The notes: generated by a model not told the origin, from the sequence alone. Positions 11,011 through 19,515 are shown, counted from the stretch's first letter. The stretch is 64,000 bases of DNA from Thermococcus henrietii (GCF_900198835.1 NZ_LT900021.1:1860001-1924000), one strand, 5' to 3'. A program made the numbers and translations.

Positions 11011-12327
11011 TCAGCACGGGTTCGGCTCGAACTCCTTTCCAAACTCCTTCATCAGCCCAATCCTCTTCTCGACGCTCTCCCTGGTTCCAACGTCGCGCCT
11101 GTAGAACAGCTCACCCTTTATGTGGGGAATCGCTCCCTGAGCTATCCTCTCGGCCTCTTCCAGAGTCTCCGCAATTCCGACGACGGCTATGGCCCTCGAG
11201 CCGAGTAGCGTGAAGTTCTCGTCAATTGAGGCGTAGTAGAGCCTCGCACCGACCTCTTCAACGGCCTTCTCGTCGACTTCTACCTTCACGCCCCTGACTG
11301 GGTTCGTTGGATAACCTTTCGGCGCGAGGTACTTGACGACCGTCGCTTTACTTTCGAACTCCGCCCTCTGGAGGTTGCCGTCAACTATTCCCTCGGCTAT
11401 TTCGAGGAGGCTCGTCCTGAGGAGCGGAAGGACGTTTATCGCCTCGGGGTCGCCGAAGCGGGCGTTGTACTCTATGAGAACCGGCCCGTCCTTGCTGAGC
11501 ATGAACTGGCCGTAGAGGATTCCCTTGTAGGGTGTCCCCTCCTTCCTCATGGCCTCGACGGTGGCTTTAAGCGTTTCAAGGGCCTTCTCGTAGTCTTCCC
11601 GCATCACGAAAGGAAGCAGGCCGTTGGAACAGGAGTAGCTCCCCATCCCACCGGTTATCGGGCCCTCATCGTTCTCGTAGGCGTGGGGATAGTCCTGAAC
11701 GAGGGGCATGGGAAGGATTCTCTTCCCGTCGCTGAAGACCTGTAACGTGAACTCGACGCCGTCTGTCCTCTCCTCGATGAGAACCCTTCCGTCGCGCCTG
11801 ATTAGCTCCTCGGCGTAGGCTTTGGCTTCCTCGTTGTCCCTCAGCTGATAGCCGACGACCTTAACGCCCTTCCCGCCGGTCAGGCCGATGGGCTTAACAA
11901 CGACGGGCCTTCCGAAGTCGTCAACCCACGAGCGCATCTCCGAAACGTCGGTAAAAACGCGGAAGACCTTTCTTCCGGGGATTTCGTTGCGCTCCATGAA
12001 GGCCCTCGCGAAGGCCTTGTCGGTTTCGAGCTTAGCGGCTTCCCTGCTCGGCCCGACCGTTGGAATGCCGTTTTCCTCGAGGGTGTCAACGATACCCTTC
12101 TCCAGGGGCGCCTCGGGGCCGATGAACGCCAGCTCGACGCCGAATTTTTCGGCGTACTCAAGAACCTTTTCGATGTCCGTCTCCTTCGCCAGGCCGTAGC
12201 CCTTCGCGAGCCTCGCGAGGCCGGGGTTTTTGTGCTTCGAGACGACGTAGAGCTCGGCACCTCCTCTCACGAGGGCCTCCCCAATCGCGTGCTCCCTTCC
12301 TCCTCCGCCGACGAGCAGAACCTTCAT
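11011..12327 (-). CDS. purD: Phosphoribosylamine-glycine ligase PurD
   Basis: This 438-residue ATP-grasp enzyme makes GAR from phosphoribosylamine, glycine and ATP. Recognisable elements are the N-terminal LLVGGGGREHAIGEAL, the ATP-grasp loop KPIGLTGGKGVKVV and EYNARFGDPEAINVLPLL. The ATG at 12327 (MKVLLVGGG) lies six bases after GGTG; the ATG four codons upstream overlaps that ribosome site. A TATA-like CCTTAAAAAGC and two operator half-sites lie upstream. The second gene of the transcript is the PurP-like ligase. Confidence 0.96.
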   Translation of the reverse strand: MKVLLVGGGGREHAIGEALVRGGAELYVVSKHKNPGLARLAKGYGLAKETDIEKVLEYAEKFGVELAFIGPEAPLEKGIVDTLEENGIPTVGPSREAAKLETDKAFARAFMERNEIPGRKVFRVFTDVSEMRSWVDDFGRPVVVKPIGLTGGKGVKVVGYQLRDNEEAKAYAEELIRRDGRVLIEERTDGVEFTLQVFSDGKRILPMPLVQDYPHAYENDEGPITGGMGSYSCSNGLLPFVMREDYEKALETLKATVEAMRKEGTPYKGILYGQFMLSKDGPVLIEYNARFGDPEAINVLPLLRTSLLEIAEGIVDGNLQRAEFESKATVVKYLAPKGYPTNPVRGVKVEVDEKAVEEVGARLYYASIDENFTLLGSRAIAVVGIAETLEEAERIAQGAIPHIKGELFYRRDVGTRESVEKRIGLMKEFGKEFEPNPC

Positions 12328-12344
12328 GAGCTTCACCATTTATC

Positions 12345-12392
12345 TGTCAAAAACTTAGCTTTTTAAGGTTTATTTTTAGTTTTTTATGTTAA
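12345..12392 (-). promoter_or_regulatory. purD promoter with two operator half-sites 42 bp apart
   Basis: Plus-strand TGTCAA (12345-12350) and TGTTAA (12387-12392) are spaced exactly 42 bases, as at purS. On the minus strand they read TTGACAGATAAA and TTAACATAAAAA, so the A-rich spacer is kept too. The second arms are weak here. The TATA-like CCTTAAAAAGC (around 12358-12368) lies between them. The proximal site is just upstream of the purD ribosome site. Confidence 0.55.
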
Positions 12393-12475
12393 TCAAATTA
12401 GTGGCCAGCAGTGGACATTAACGGTCTGGAAAGGCATTTATAATCCAAAGGTGTATACCCTACAGGGGATGAACC

Positions 12476-13138
12476 ATGGGCGGGGCCGAGCAAGTACTTA
12501 GGATGCTCCCAAGGGGAGGTGTGCTCTCACTGATTCAAGCTGACCTAGAGTCCAATGGAGAGCTCTTCTCACTCATGGCACTCCGCTGGCTACTTGAGCG
12601 GGGGGACTCCGTTTTTTTATTCCTCTATGAGCCATTCAGGGTCTTCGAGAACAACGCAAGGAACGTTGGACTTGACGTTAAGGAGTACTTGGGAAGAAAC
12701 CTCCACGTGTTTGATGCGTTCGGGAGCGTATACCACATTCCCCGTGAGGAGGAGGGAATTCATCAACTCTCAGGCTACCTTGACGACTCTGTTTTTATAA
12801 TAAAGCTGCGGGAGTGGGCATTGAGAACCCTCGAATCAAGGGAGTGGCGGAACCTCTGGATTTTCACGTACACATCAACTGGAGTATGCAAACTGTTCAG
12901 AAGGCCGTACCTCGTGTACAGGATGATTTGGGCAATGAGGGAGCTCTTACTCAACAGTGCCGACAACAGGGGGACCGTTTTAACACTGTCCGAGCCGGAG
13001 TGTCCAGAGATAAGTAGCCTAGCATACATAACCTCGGACGTTGTTATTGAAACACACGTGGTCGGCGGCAGAAGGGTCGGCATAGTGACCAAGGGGCCGA
13101 ACGAGGGGAGGGTGTTTGAACTGTTCGGGGGTGAGTGA
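12476..13138 (+). CDS. RecA/KaiC-fold-like protein, first of a paralogous pair
   Basis: This 220-residue protein is probably cytoplasmic and I cannot name it with certainty. It shares a pattern with its neighbour at 13139: a charged turn RGDSVFLFLYEP, then G-x-D-x-x-x-YL, then LHVFDAFGSVY, which resembles the beta-alpha units and acidic strand of KaiC/RecA-like folds such as those in Thermococcales DUF257 proteins. No intact Walker A motif is visible (GGVLSLIQAD is the nearest). The ATG at 12476 follows GGGGATGAACC, and a TATA-like TTTATAATC lies near 12438. It is joined to the next gene, which starts right after its stop. Confidence 0.65.
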   Translation: MGGAEQVLRMLPRGGVLSLIQADLESNGELFSLMALRWLLERGDSVFLFLYEPFRVFENNARNVGLDVKEYLGRNLHVFDAFGSVYHIPREEEGIHQLSGYLDDSVFIIKLREWALRTLESREWRNLWIFTYTSTGVCKLFRRPYLVYRMIWAMRELLLNSADNRGTVLTLSEPECPEISSLAYITSDVVIETHVVGGRRVGIVTKGPNEGRVFELFGGE

Positions 13139-13900
13139 ATGCCATCATGGGAAATCCCAGCACTCGACGAAACGCTTGGAGAACTCAAGAAGTACTCCTT
13201 CGTTTTAATACATGAAGTGGACCCGAGGGCAAGGGGAAAGGAAATCCTCCTACACATCCTCAGGGAAAAGCTCAAGCGAGGAGACCTCGTGGGGTACTTT
13301 AACATCTCCTATCCCATACACATCCTCATGAAGGCCTTTGAAGTCTCTGGAATAGACGCAAGAAAGTACCTGAATGAGGAAAACCTAGCGATAATAGACA
13401 CCTTCGGAAGTTTTTACGACGTCGTCAGCAACCTTGGCGGTGTCTGGTACCTAAGGGGGTCCCTCTCGGCGGACGTTCTTCCAGCCAAGTACGTAGAGGT
13501 TGTTGAGGCCCATAAGAAGCGATGGGCTAAGCTCAAAATGTTCCAGGGGCGGGAGCTCTACGGGTTCGCAATGGACGTATCGGACTACATAGACATGCTC
13601 GGTGGAGAGTCCGAGACCTTGCGCTACCTCGAAATCTCGGCCGAGCTGAGGGCCAACGCGAGGGCCTACAGAGAATACCCAAAGGGAACGAACTTCTGGC
13701 TTTGGGGAAGGAAGGGAGGTTTAAGGGTGCTCGCCTCGGTTTACAGGCGCGCAACCTACGTCCTGCGCGTGAGGAGCGAACTCAGCGGGGACAGAGTGGT
13801 AAGGTACCTGGAGGTCCTTAAGGCACCGGACATTGGAGGAGAAGTCATCAAGTTTGCATATCACTTTGAGAACGGTGTTCCTGTCCTAAGAAGGGTTTAA
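13139..13900 (+). CDS. RecA/KaiC-fold-like protein, second of a paralogous pair
   Basis: This 253-residue protein is paralogous to the preceding gene: RGDLVGYFNISYP, GIDARKYLNEENL and AIIDTFGSFYDV line up with the matching segments there. No nucleotide-binding loop is evident, so if the fold is RecA-like it has probably lost ATPase activity. The C-terminal part has basic strands (GGLRVLASVYRRATYVLRVR). The start abuts the stop of 12476-13138, and GGGGGTGAGTGA just upstream serves as ribosome site. The pair sits between purD and purE but shares no visible purine role. Confidence 0.65.
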   Translation: MPSWEIPALDETLGELKKYSFVLIHEVDPRARGKEILLHILREKLKRGDLVGYFNISYPIHILMKAFEVSGIDARKYLNEENLAIIDTFGSFYDVVSNLGGVWYLRGSLSADVLPAKYVEVVEAHKKRWAKLKMFQGRELYGFAMDVSDYIDMLGGESETLRYLEISAELRANARAYREYPKGTNFWLWGRKGGLRVLASVYRRATYVLRVRSELSGDRVVRYLEVLKAPDIGGEVIKFAYHFENGVPVLRRV

Positions 13901-13956
13901 CCCAAATCTGATAATTTTTTAGGAAATTTTTTAAAGTTTTAACTTTTTTATGTCAA
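13897..13956 (+). promoter_or_regulatory. purE promoter with paired operator elements
   Basis: The proximal element, 13939-13956, is TTAACTTTTTTATGTCAA, matching 10 of 12 arm positions of TTGACA-N6-TGTCAA. The distal one, 13897-13914, is TTAACCCAAATCTGATAA and matches 8 of 12. They are 42 bases apart, and a TATA-like TTTTTTAAAG (13928-13937) lies between. The proximal element and the following bases are nearly the same as those before purF. The distal copy is weak on its own and is supported mainly by its spacing. Confidence 0.5.
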
Positions 13957-13967
13957 CGGTGGTGACC

Positions 13968-14402
13968 GTGAAGGTTCTGGTTGTTATGGGAAGCAAGAGC
14001 GACGGCCACATAGCCGAAAAGGTTACGGCGGTCCTCGACGAGTTTGGTGTTGAGTACGACGTTGAAGTTGCCTCCGCTCACAGAAACCCGAAAAAAGTTG
14101 AGGAGCTGGCAAAGAAGGACGACTACGACGTCTTCATAGCCATAGCAGGTCTCAGTGCCGCCCTGCCCGGGGTTATAGCGGCACACACGATTAAGCCCGT
14201 TATTGGCGTCCCCGTCTCGGCAAAGCTGGGTGGACTCGACGCGCTCCTCAGCATAGCACAGCTCCCACCTGGAGTACCCGTTGCCACGGTGGGGATAGAC
14301 AACGGCAAGAACGCCGCCCTGCTAGCAATAGAAATTCTCGCACTGAAGGATGAGGGACTCAAGAAGAAACTTGAGGAATACCGGGAGAAAATGAGAGGCT
14401 GA
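13968..14402 (+). CDS. purE: N5-carboxyaminoimidazole ribonucleotide mutase / AIR carboxylase PurE
   Basis: This 144-residue protein is the carboxylation enzyme leading from AIR to CAIR. It shows VMGSKSDGH near the N-terminus, the SAHRNP loop and [14 protein letters not shown] with the conserved glycine-rich turn. I choose the GTG at 13968 because it follows GGTGGTGACC; the ATG at 13950 lies inside the operator and ahead of the ribosome site. No purK is seen in the window, so direct carboxylation of AIR is possible but not shown. It stands alone, followed by a non-coding stretch. Confidence 0.94.
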   Translation: MKVLVVMGSKSDGHIAEKVTAVLDEFGVEYDVEVASAHRNPKKVEELAKKDDYDVFIAIAGLSAALPGVIAAHTIKPVIGVPVSAKLGGLDALLSIAQLPPGVPVATVGIDNGKNAALLAIEILALKDEGLKKKLEEYREKMRG

Positions 14403-14709
14403 TTCTCAACAACATCAGCTTGATTCCCAGTGTTTTCTTAATTTTAAAATCAGAGAAGCCTGATTCAAAACGGGGGATGAAGGGAAACCCCCCGATTCTT
14501 AATTCCACCCCTTCTTTATTCGAGCCCTCTCCTCGATTACAACTTCCTTATTCTCAACCCTCAGGCCTGATTTCATCCCAAGGGTTCACGCCATATTGAT
14601 GGCCATAGGATTTTTTAAATTTTTCGGATATCCTCCAACGAATTAGAACGAATCCGCACATGTGCTCAATGTACGGAATTTAACATAATGAACAAATGAA
14701 AACAAAAGG
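14403..14709 (-). other. Non-coding stretch with a GC hairpin and possible insertion-sequence scar
   Basis: This 307-base gap between purE and purT holds a strong inverted repeat, CGGGGG (14471-14476) with CCCCCG (14489-14494). Next to it on the minus strand is a tiny reading frame at 14499-14576 (25 codons, ending KKGWN), preceded in another frame by NPWDEIRPEG. A short coding tail beside a GC hairpin is what the right end of an IS200/IS605-type element often looks like. I cannot match it to a known element and no transposase body remains. A second small repeat, GCCATATTGATGGC, lies at 14591-14604. Confidence 0.3.
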
Positions 14710-15999
14710 TCAGAGGAGGTGCTTCCTCTTCTCGTAATCCTGTCCGTGCCAGTCAGAGGAGCGCGTTCTGAGCTCTATCATGTGGGCAACCATCTCGGCC
14801 TTCCTCTTGGCTTCCTCCACATCCTTATCCCAGGCTATCGCAACGCCTAAACGCCTTCCCGGATAAGCCTCTGGCTTACCGAAGAGCCTCACCGTCGCGT
14901 TCGGGACGCTCAGGGTCTTGGTCAACCCGCGGAACCTCGGCGAGTAGCCGGAGACGTTGGCCTTGATGACGTGCGTTGCCGCGGGAGTCAGGAGCGGGAA
15001 CAGACGATAGCCGTCGACCCACTCGCCCGGAATCGGGAGGCCGAGAACGGCCCTTAGGTGAAGCCCGAACTCGGAGAAGCCGGTCGGGTGGGAAGCCAAA
15101 GTCACCATTCCGGTGTCGTGGGGCCTCGGTGAGACCTCGTTGGCCCAGACCCTATCGCCCTTCACGAACATCTCGACGCCAAACAGTCCGAGACCGCCGA
15201 GGACGTCGGTGATGCGCTTCGCTATCCTGTAAACCTCGCGCTCCGCCTTCTCCGATATTTCAGCAGGCTGCCAGCTGGAGTGGTAGTCGCCGTCGATCTG
15301 GTAGTGGCCGACCGGCTTCGGGAAGGTGGTAACTACCTCACCGTTCTCGTCGTAGTGCCTCACCGCGAGCTCCGTAACCTCGACGTCGAAGTCTATGTGC
15401 TCCTCGACGATTATCTTGTCGGCGCTGCCGCGGGCTTTCTTCTTGGCAACTTCCCAGGCCTTGGGTATGTCTTCGGGACCTTTAACGAAGTAGGAGCCCT
15501 TGCCCGAGGAGCTCATTATGGCCTTGGTGTGGCAGGGGTAGCCTACCTTCTCGCAGGCCTCGTAGAGTTCGTCGAGCGTGGTCGCGTAGGCGTAGCGGGA
15601 AGTTGGAACCTTCGCTTTCTTCGCCAGCGTTTCCCTCGTCCTCTCGCGGTGCATGGCTATCCACGTCGCCTTCGCGTTCGGAACCACGAAGTAGCCGTCC
15701 TTCTCGAGCTCGAAGAGGGCATCAAGGTTAATCGCCTCAATCTCAGGGATTATCGCGTTGGGCTTCTCCCTCTCGACGACCGAGAATAGAAAGTCCGCGT
15801 TCCTCATGTCTCCCACGTAGGAGCGGTGGGCGACCTGCATAGCTGGAGCGTTGGCGTAGCGGTCAACGGCTACAACCTCCACGCCGAGCCTCTGGGCCTC
15901 AATCGCTATCTCCTTTCCGAGTTCTCCACTCCCGAGGAGGAGTATCTTTTGAGCCGAATCAGTCATGGCTGTTCCGAGCTCATCACGGGGCTTAATCAT
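14710..15999 (-). CDS. purT: Formate-dependent GAR transformylase PurT
   Basis: This 429-residue ATP-grasp enzyme makes FGAR from GAR, formate and ATP, doing the job of folate-dependent PurN. Features are the N-terminal LLLGSGELGKEIAIEAQRLG, the ATP-grasp core KAIMSSSGKGSYFV and EVSPRPHDTGMVTLAS. The ATG at 15999 (MIKPRDELG) follows GAGGTGGTGCGG; the GTG seven codons upstream lies ahead of that site. With the two PurP proteins it makes purine synthesis here dependent on free formate. It has its own promoter and operator elements. Confidence 0.96.
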   Translation of the reverse strand: MIKPRDELGTAMTDSAQKILLLGSGELGKEIAIEAQRLGVEVVAVDRYANAPAMQVAHRSYVGDMRNADFLFSVVEREKPNAIIPEIEAINLDALFELEKDGYFVVPNAKATWIAMHRERTRETLAKKAKVPTSRYAYATTLDELYEACEKVGYPCHTKAIMSSSGKGSYFVKGPEDIPKAWEVAKKKARGSADKIIVEEHIDFDVEVTELAVRHYDENGEVVTTFPKPVGHYQIDGDYHSSWQPAEISEKAEREVYRIAKRITDVLGGLGLFGVEMFVKGDRVWANEVSPRPHDTGMVTLASHPTGFSEFGLHLRAVLGLPIPGEWVDGYRLFPLLTPAATHVIKANVSGYSPRFRGLTKTLSVPNATVRLFGKPEAYPGRRLGVAIAWDKDVEEAKRKAEMVAHMIELRTRSSDWHGQDYEKRKHLL

Positions 16000-16025
16000 C
16001 CGCACCACCTCAAACGTCACAGTGT

Positions 16026-16086
16026 TTGACGTTTTGATGTTAAAAACTTATGGTATTTAAGCCTTTTTTTAACAGAAAAATGGTGA
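16026..16086 (-). promoter_or_regulatory. purT promoter with paired operator elements
   Basis: The proximal element, 16026-16043, is TTGACGTTTTGATGTTAA, matching 10 of 12 arm positions. The distal one, 16069-16086, is TTAACAGAAAAATGGTGA, whose left arm and spacer match the purS copy. They are 43 bases apart rather than 42. The minus-strand TATA-like GGCTTAAATACC (around 16051-16062) lies between them. Confidence 0.55.
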
Positions 16087-16239
16087 CAATCACACACTTC
16101 TTCATGGATACCGAGGAGTAATCGGTTACCACCATTATAATTTCAACCAATTTTGGAACTTTTAGAACGTTTTTAGTGGTTTTATTTAACCAAAAGGTTT
16201 TTATATGGGTGCCTAACTACTTGAAATTGGTTGTTCCTT

Positions 16240-17493
16240 ATGTCAAAGTTTGGATTGTGGTGGATTAAGTGGAACGGTTCCGGGTACGAGTCGAGGATGA
16301 CCCGGGGAGGGAGGAGACTGTACGACAGCAATGAGGTTGTGGATGAGTTTGCGAAGAGGGGTTTTGACAGGATTGTGTTCCTTGGGTCATTGGGCTTCGG
16401 CGGCCCCCACGTCCCAGAAAGCGGTACTAACCAAGATAGGTACGACAAGCTCAATGAGTACGTTCGTGCTCTCTGCGAAGGGCGCTACGACTGGGGCATA
16501 GATAAGGACAATCCTAACTGGGGGGAGTCAAGATACAAAGTTGGTCGCTCCGATGGGCGTCACTTCGCGCGATGGGCTTCCACAAAAACAGGTTCCATGA
16601 AATACTACGTTCCGATACCTTTCTCCTATGACCTGCAAAACAAGATAATCTATAAGGACAAGAAGGACAAGGAGTACCCTGCCCCCCCAAGGGACTGCCC
16701 GATGAACGGTTTTGACGATTCCTACTGGCAGGGCTGGATTGACGGTGTTCTTGACATCTCTGACAACAACAGAATCGGCTTCTACTGGAGTTACGAGAGC
16801 TGCTTTCAGGGCACTAATTATGACTCAAACTTTTATGATTGCTTTGGACCAATGTGCAAGATCAACTCAGAGAAGTGCGTAAATAAATACATAAAATTCA
16901 TTAAAAACATGTCAGATTACATCCACGACCACAACCTAGAATTCATCTGGATTCCTGCAACAGGTGGCAGGGGTGTAACGTACTTGCATAAGGATGCTTT
17001 TGACGGAATTCTCAAAATTGGAGGTTGCTTTGATTACGTTTTTGTACAGCCGAACTATTATGAGTACCCTGAATGCGTAGAATACATTAACGGCACTAAA
17101 CAATCATTTCCTTACTCGTATGAAAAGTTAGTTGAGAAAATTCGGTTCATTCACGGAGAACTCACAGAAACAGTGAGAGAACAAAATCCCAACACAAAAG
17201 TCTCAATAGAAATGGAAGCCGACAATGCTGTCCTTCCGGGTCAAAATGGACATTGCGCCTCGTGCAAGCATGGAAACCAGTACAAATGCAACGAAGAAGA
17301 TAACGAAAAGTGCCTTGAGCGTGCTTGTCAATACGTTTGGGCGATACTGGAAGTGTACTCGGAGGTTTTTAATAGGCGGCCACCCATTCCCCCAGACCGT
17401 GCCATCAACACACTCTTCCCGGACAGGGCCTACTACTTTGGCACGGACTTCACGGTAATTGACAAGGTGAGGGAAACATGTCCAGAGTGGTAG
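16240..17493 (+). CDS. DUF4855-like putative TIM-barrel glycosidase-type protein
   Basis: This 417-residue protein has no signal peptide. It begins SKFGLWWIKWNG and carries DSYWQGWIDGVLDISD near residue 165, then RIGFYWSYESCF and FIWIPATGGRG, which resemble DUF4855 proteins with a predicted glycosidase-like barrel. It is rich in Trp, Tyr and Cys (about 14 Cys), and the latter third contains GHCASCKHGNQYKC, which could bind metal. The ATG at 16240 is about 37 bases after TTTTTATATG, with no clear ribosome site, so a short leader is likely. The stop overlaps the start of the CGP-CTERM gene by 16 bases. Substrate unknown. Confidence 0.7.
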   Translation: MSKFGLWWIKWNGSGYESRMTRGGRRLYDSNEVVDEFAKRGFDRIVFLGSLGFGGPHVPESGTNQDRYDKLNEYVRALCEGRYDWGIDKDNPNWGESRYKVGRSDGRHFARWASTKTGSMKYYVPIPFSYDLQNKIIYKDKKDKEYPAPPRDCPMNGFDDSYWQGWIDGVLDISDNNRIGFYWSYESCFQGTNYDSNFYDCFGPMCKINSEKCVNKYIKFIKNMSDYIHDHNLEFIWIPATGGRGVTYLHKDAFDGILKIGGCFDYVFVQPNYYEYPECVEYINGTKQSFPYSYEKLVEKIRFIHGELTETVREQNPNTKVSIEMEADNAVLPGQNGHCASCKHGNQYKCNEEDNEKCLERACQYVWAILEVYSEVFNRRPPIPPDRAINTLFPDRAYYFGTDFTVIDKVRETCPEW

Positions 17494-19427
17494 CGGTTCT
17501 TTTAACTTTCCTTCTCCTGGCTCCAATTTTTCTTCATGAGGTCAACGCCGCAAACATTCAGAGCTTCCAAGCTTATCAAATCACAATCAAAGGATTAACT
17601 TACCCCGACGTAGGAGTCTTCCTAATCCCATCAATAACTCCCTACTGGCGGGTGAATGGTTCGTTTCCGGGCGAGTACCGCCTCCTCTACTTCGCGTACC
17701 CCTCTTACCATAACATCACCAACTGGACCATCAAGTACATGAACCTCACGAACCTCCCCGGAATCACGCACAAACTCAAAAACACAACACTCCCCTGGCC
17801 AACAAACAGATTCGACGTGTTCACATACCGCATGGATTCAATTCTCCACTGGTGGGCAAGAAACGGCACAACCTACGACTACCTCTTTGAAATGGGGGGA
17901 ACAATTACGTCCAATGAAACAGTGCTACCCATAATCGCCAAGTACGGGCCAGTCAATCACCAACTGGTTGGACGTGTGGAAGGCGAGTACATCATTTTCA
18001 ATGGCTCACAAGGATTCAAAATTCCAGTCAGTGGGCTCTTGAGGTATTATCCGAAGCAACTCCTGAACGACCTCGTGGGAGTGCTTTACCAAGACGTGAT
18101 CACAACTTCCTCTGACATGACCATCCACAGGGAAGCCCTCCTCATCTACCCCCGCCACTTAAGCTACTGGAAAACCAACGGAAAAATTTACGTGGGCGTT
18201 AACTTTTCGACTGGCGTTGAACTGAACGCTAATCAATCAATCCCAATCCTCCTCTACTCGAAGGGAAAGTTGAAGCCAATAGTAGACGTTCTAAGGTTAA
18301 TTACTCCCCAAGGCGACCCCCTCAGAAACCTGAAAAACCCAATCATCACACTAACATCCCAAACATGGATAACCCCAGCAACCGAGAGCAAGCTCGTTGA
18401 CATCCTCTATGACAACATCTCTGAATTCTACGAGCTTCAATACTCCCTCGTCTCGAACGGGACTTCTGCAATCCTAATCGTTACAAGCGGTGATGCCTTC
18501 GTTCCTCCTTTAGGTGAAGAACCCCCCTCAGTGATTCCCTCCTACTACCCTTACCTTGTCGTGAACGGTGTTCCGCGGTTTTTGAACCTTTCACCCACTG
18601 TTAGGCAATTCAATCTCTCAGACTGGTCACTCTACCAATTCAAGTTCAGCGTTTGGAGGAGTCATTATGAGCTCCTCTGGGAGGAGTCTCCTCCAATGTT
18701 GAACTCTTCCATTGCTTACGTTCTCAACGGAACTTGCTGGAGGTTAATTAACAACTTTCACAACTCTCCCGGCTTCGTCGCCAACGGAACCGTTGAAGGA
18801 AACTATATGGTTTTCCGGTTTAACAGGACCACTCTAAGGATTCCACTCAGAGAATTAGCAAAGTATTACCCGCCAAAGGTTTGGGAGTGGCAGTTAGCCG
18901 CGGCGAAAGACGGGAACGGCTACCTAATAATCCCAACCGCAGGATTTGATTATGGTGTTGTTCCCCTGATATTCGGTCCAGGAAATTTTCTCCTGCCGGT
19001 GGATACTTCCTCCGAGGTTTATACATCGGGTGTTTATGCTCTTTATTATGTGGATGGGAGTTTGAAGCCGGTTTTTGATTTGCTTAGGCTTATGAGCCCC
19101 CAGGGAGACTTAGTCAGGAACCTGCCGAACCCGTTTAACTCCAGCGTGAGTTTTGGGTTGTGCAGTGCTGAAAGGAGGGGGAATGCCAATAGCTCAACGA
19201 TAAGGGTGAGCAGAAACACGACCACGACCATTCGGGAGAATACGACACTCCCCAGCACGAACACCACAGGGGGAGCAAATGAAACGCCCGTACACTCAAA
19301 CAAAACACGAACAAACACAACCACAACCCCAACATCAACAACCACAAAAGAAAAAAACATCTGCGGACCCGGACTCGTAGTCATAACTGCCATCTTGCCC
19401 CTCCTTCTGAGGCGTCCTCAGAATTAA
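17478..19427 (+). CDS. Large secreted CGP-CTERM surface protein with internal duplication
   Basis: This 649-residue protein has a signal peptide (VVAVLLTFLLLAPIFLHEVNA) and a long extracellular region with dozens of N-x-S/T sequons. Two related halves are visible: GRVEGEYIIF near residue 170 pairs with GTVEGNYMVF near 440, and SKGKLKPIVDVLRL with VDGSLKPVFDLLRL. A Thr/Asn-rich linker follows (about 565-625), then the terminal ICGPGLVV, a hydrophobic helix and RRPQN. That is the CGP-CTERM sorting signal of Thermococcaceae, taken to anchor surface proteins. It overlaps the DUF4855-like gene by 16 bases. Function unknown. Confidence 0.82.
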   Translation: MSRVVAVLLTFLLLAPIFLHEVNAANIQSFQAYQITIKGLTYPDVGVFLIPSITPYWRVNGSFPGEYRLLYFAYPSYHNITNWTIKYMNLTNLPGITHKLKNTTLPWPTNRFDVFTYRMDSILHWWARNGTTYDYLFEMGGTITSNETVLPIIAKYGPVNHQLVGRVEGEYIIFNGSQGFKIPVSGLLRYYPKQLLNDLVGVLYQDVITTSSDMTIHREALLIYPRHLSYWKTNGKIYVGVNFSTGVELNANQSIPILLYSKGKLKPIVDVLRLITPQGDPLRNLKNPIITLTSQTWITPATESKLVDILYDNISEFYELQYSLVSNGTSAILIVTSGDAFVPPLGEEPPSVIPSYYPYLVVNGVPRFLNLSPTVRQFNLSDWSLYQFKFSVWRSHYELLWEESPPMLNSSIAYVLNGTCWRLINNFHNSPGFVANGTVEGNYMVFRFNRTTLRIPLRELAKYYPPKVWEWQLAAAKDGNGYLIIPTAGFDYGVVPLIFGPGNFLLPVDTSSEVYTSGVYALYYVDGSLKPVFDLLRLMSPQGDLVRNLPNPFNSSVSFGLCSAERRGNANSSTIRVSRNTTTTIRENTTLPSTNTTGGANETPVHSNKTRTNTTTTPTSTTTKEKNICGPGLVVITAILPLLLRRPQN

Positions 19428-19496
19428 CATCAATCTGTCTAATTCTTGAGCTTTTATCTTCTCTTTTACCACAAACACGGCAAACCTTTTAAGCCC

Positions 19497-19515
19497 CCGG
19501 TGGAACTCCCACCGG
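19497..19515 (+). promoter_or_regulatory. Inverted repeat at the purM promoter
   Basis: CCGGTGG (19497-19503) and CCACCGG (19509-19515) form a perfect 7-base inverted repeat around AACTC. It sits about 10-25 bases after a TATA-like CCTTTTAAG (19485-19493) and just before the purM ribosome site, so it covers the expected transcription start. It differs from the TTGACA/TGTCAA operator of the other pur genes. It may be an operator or only chance GC complementarity. Confidence 0.35.

Noticed and set aside
14976-15212. Arg/Pro-rich frame opposite purT
   Set aside because: Biased composition typical of the complementary frame of a GC-rich gene.
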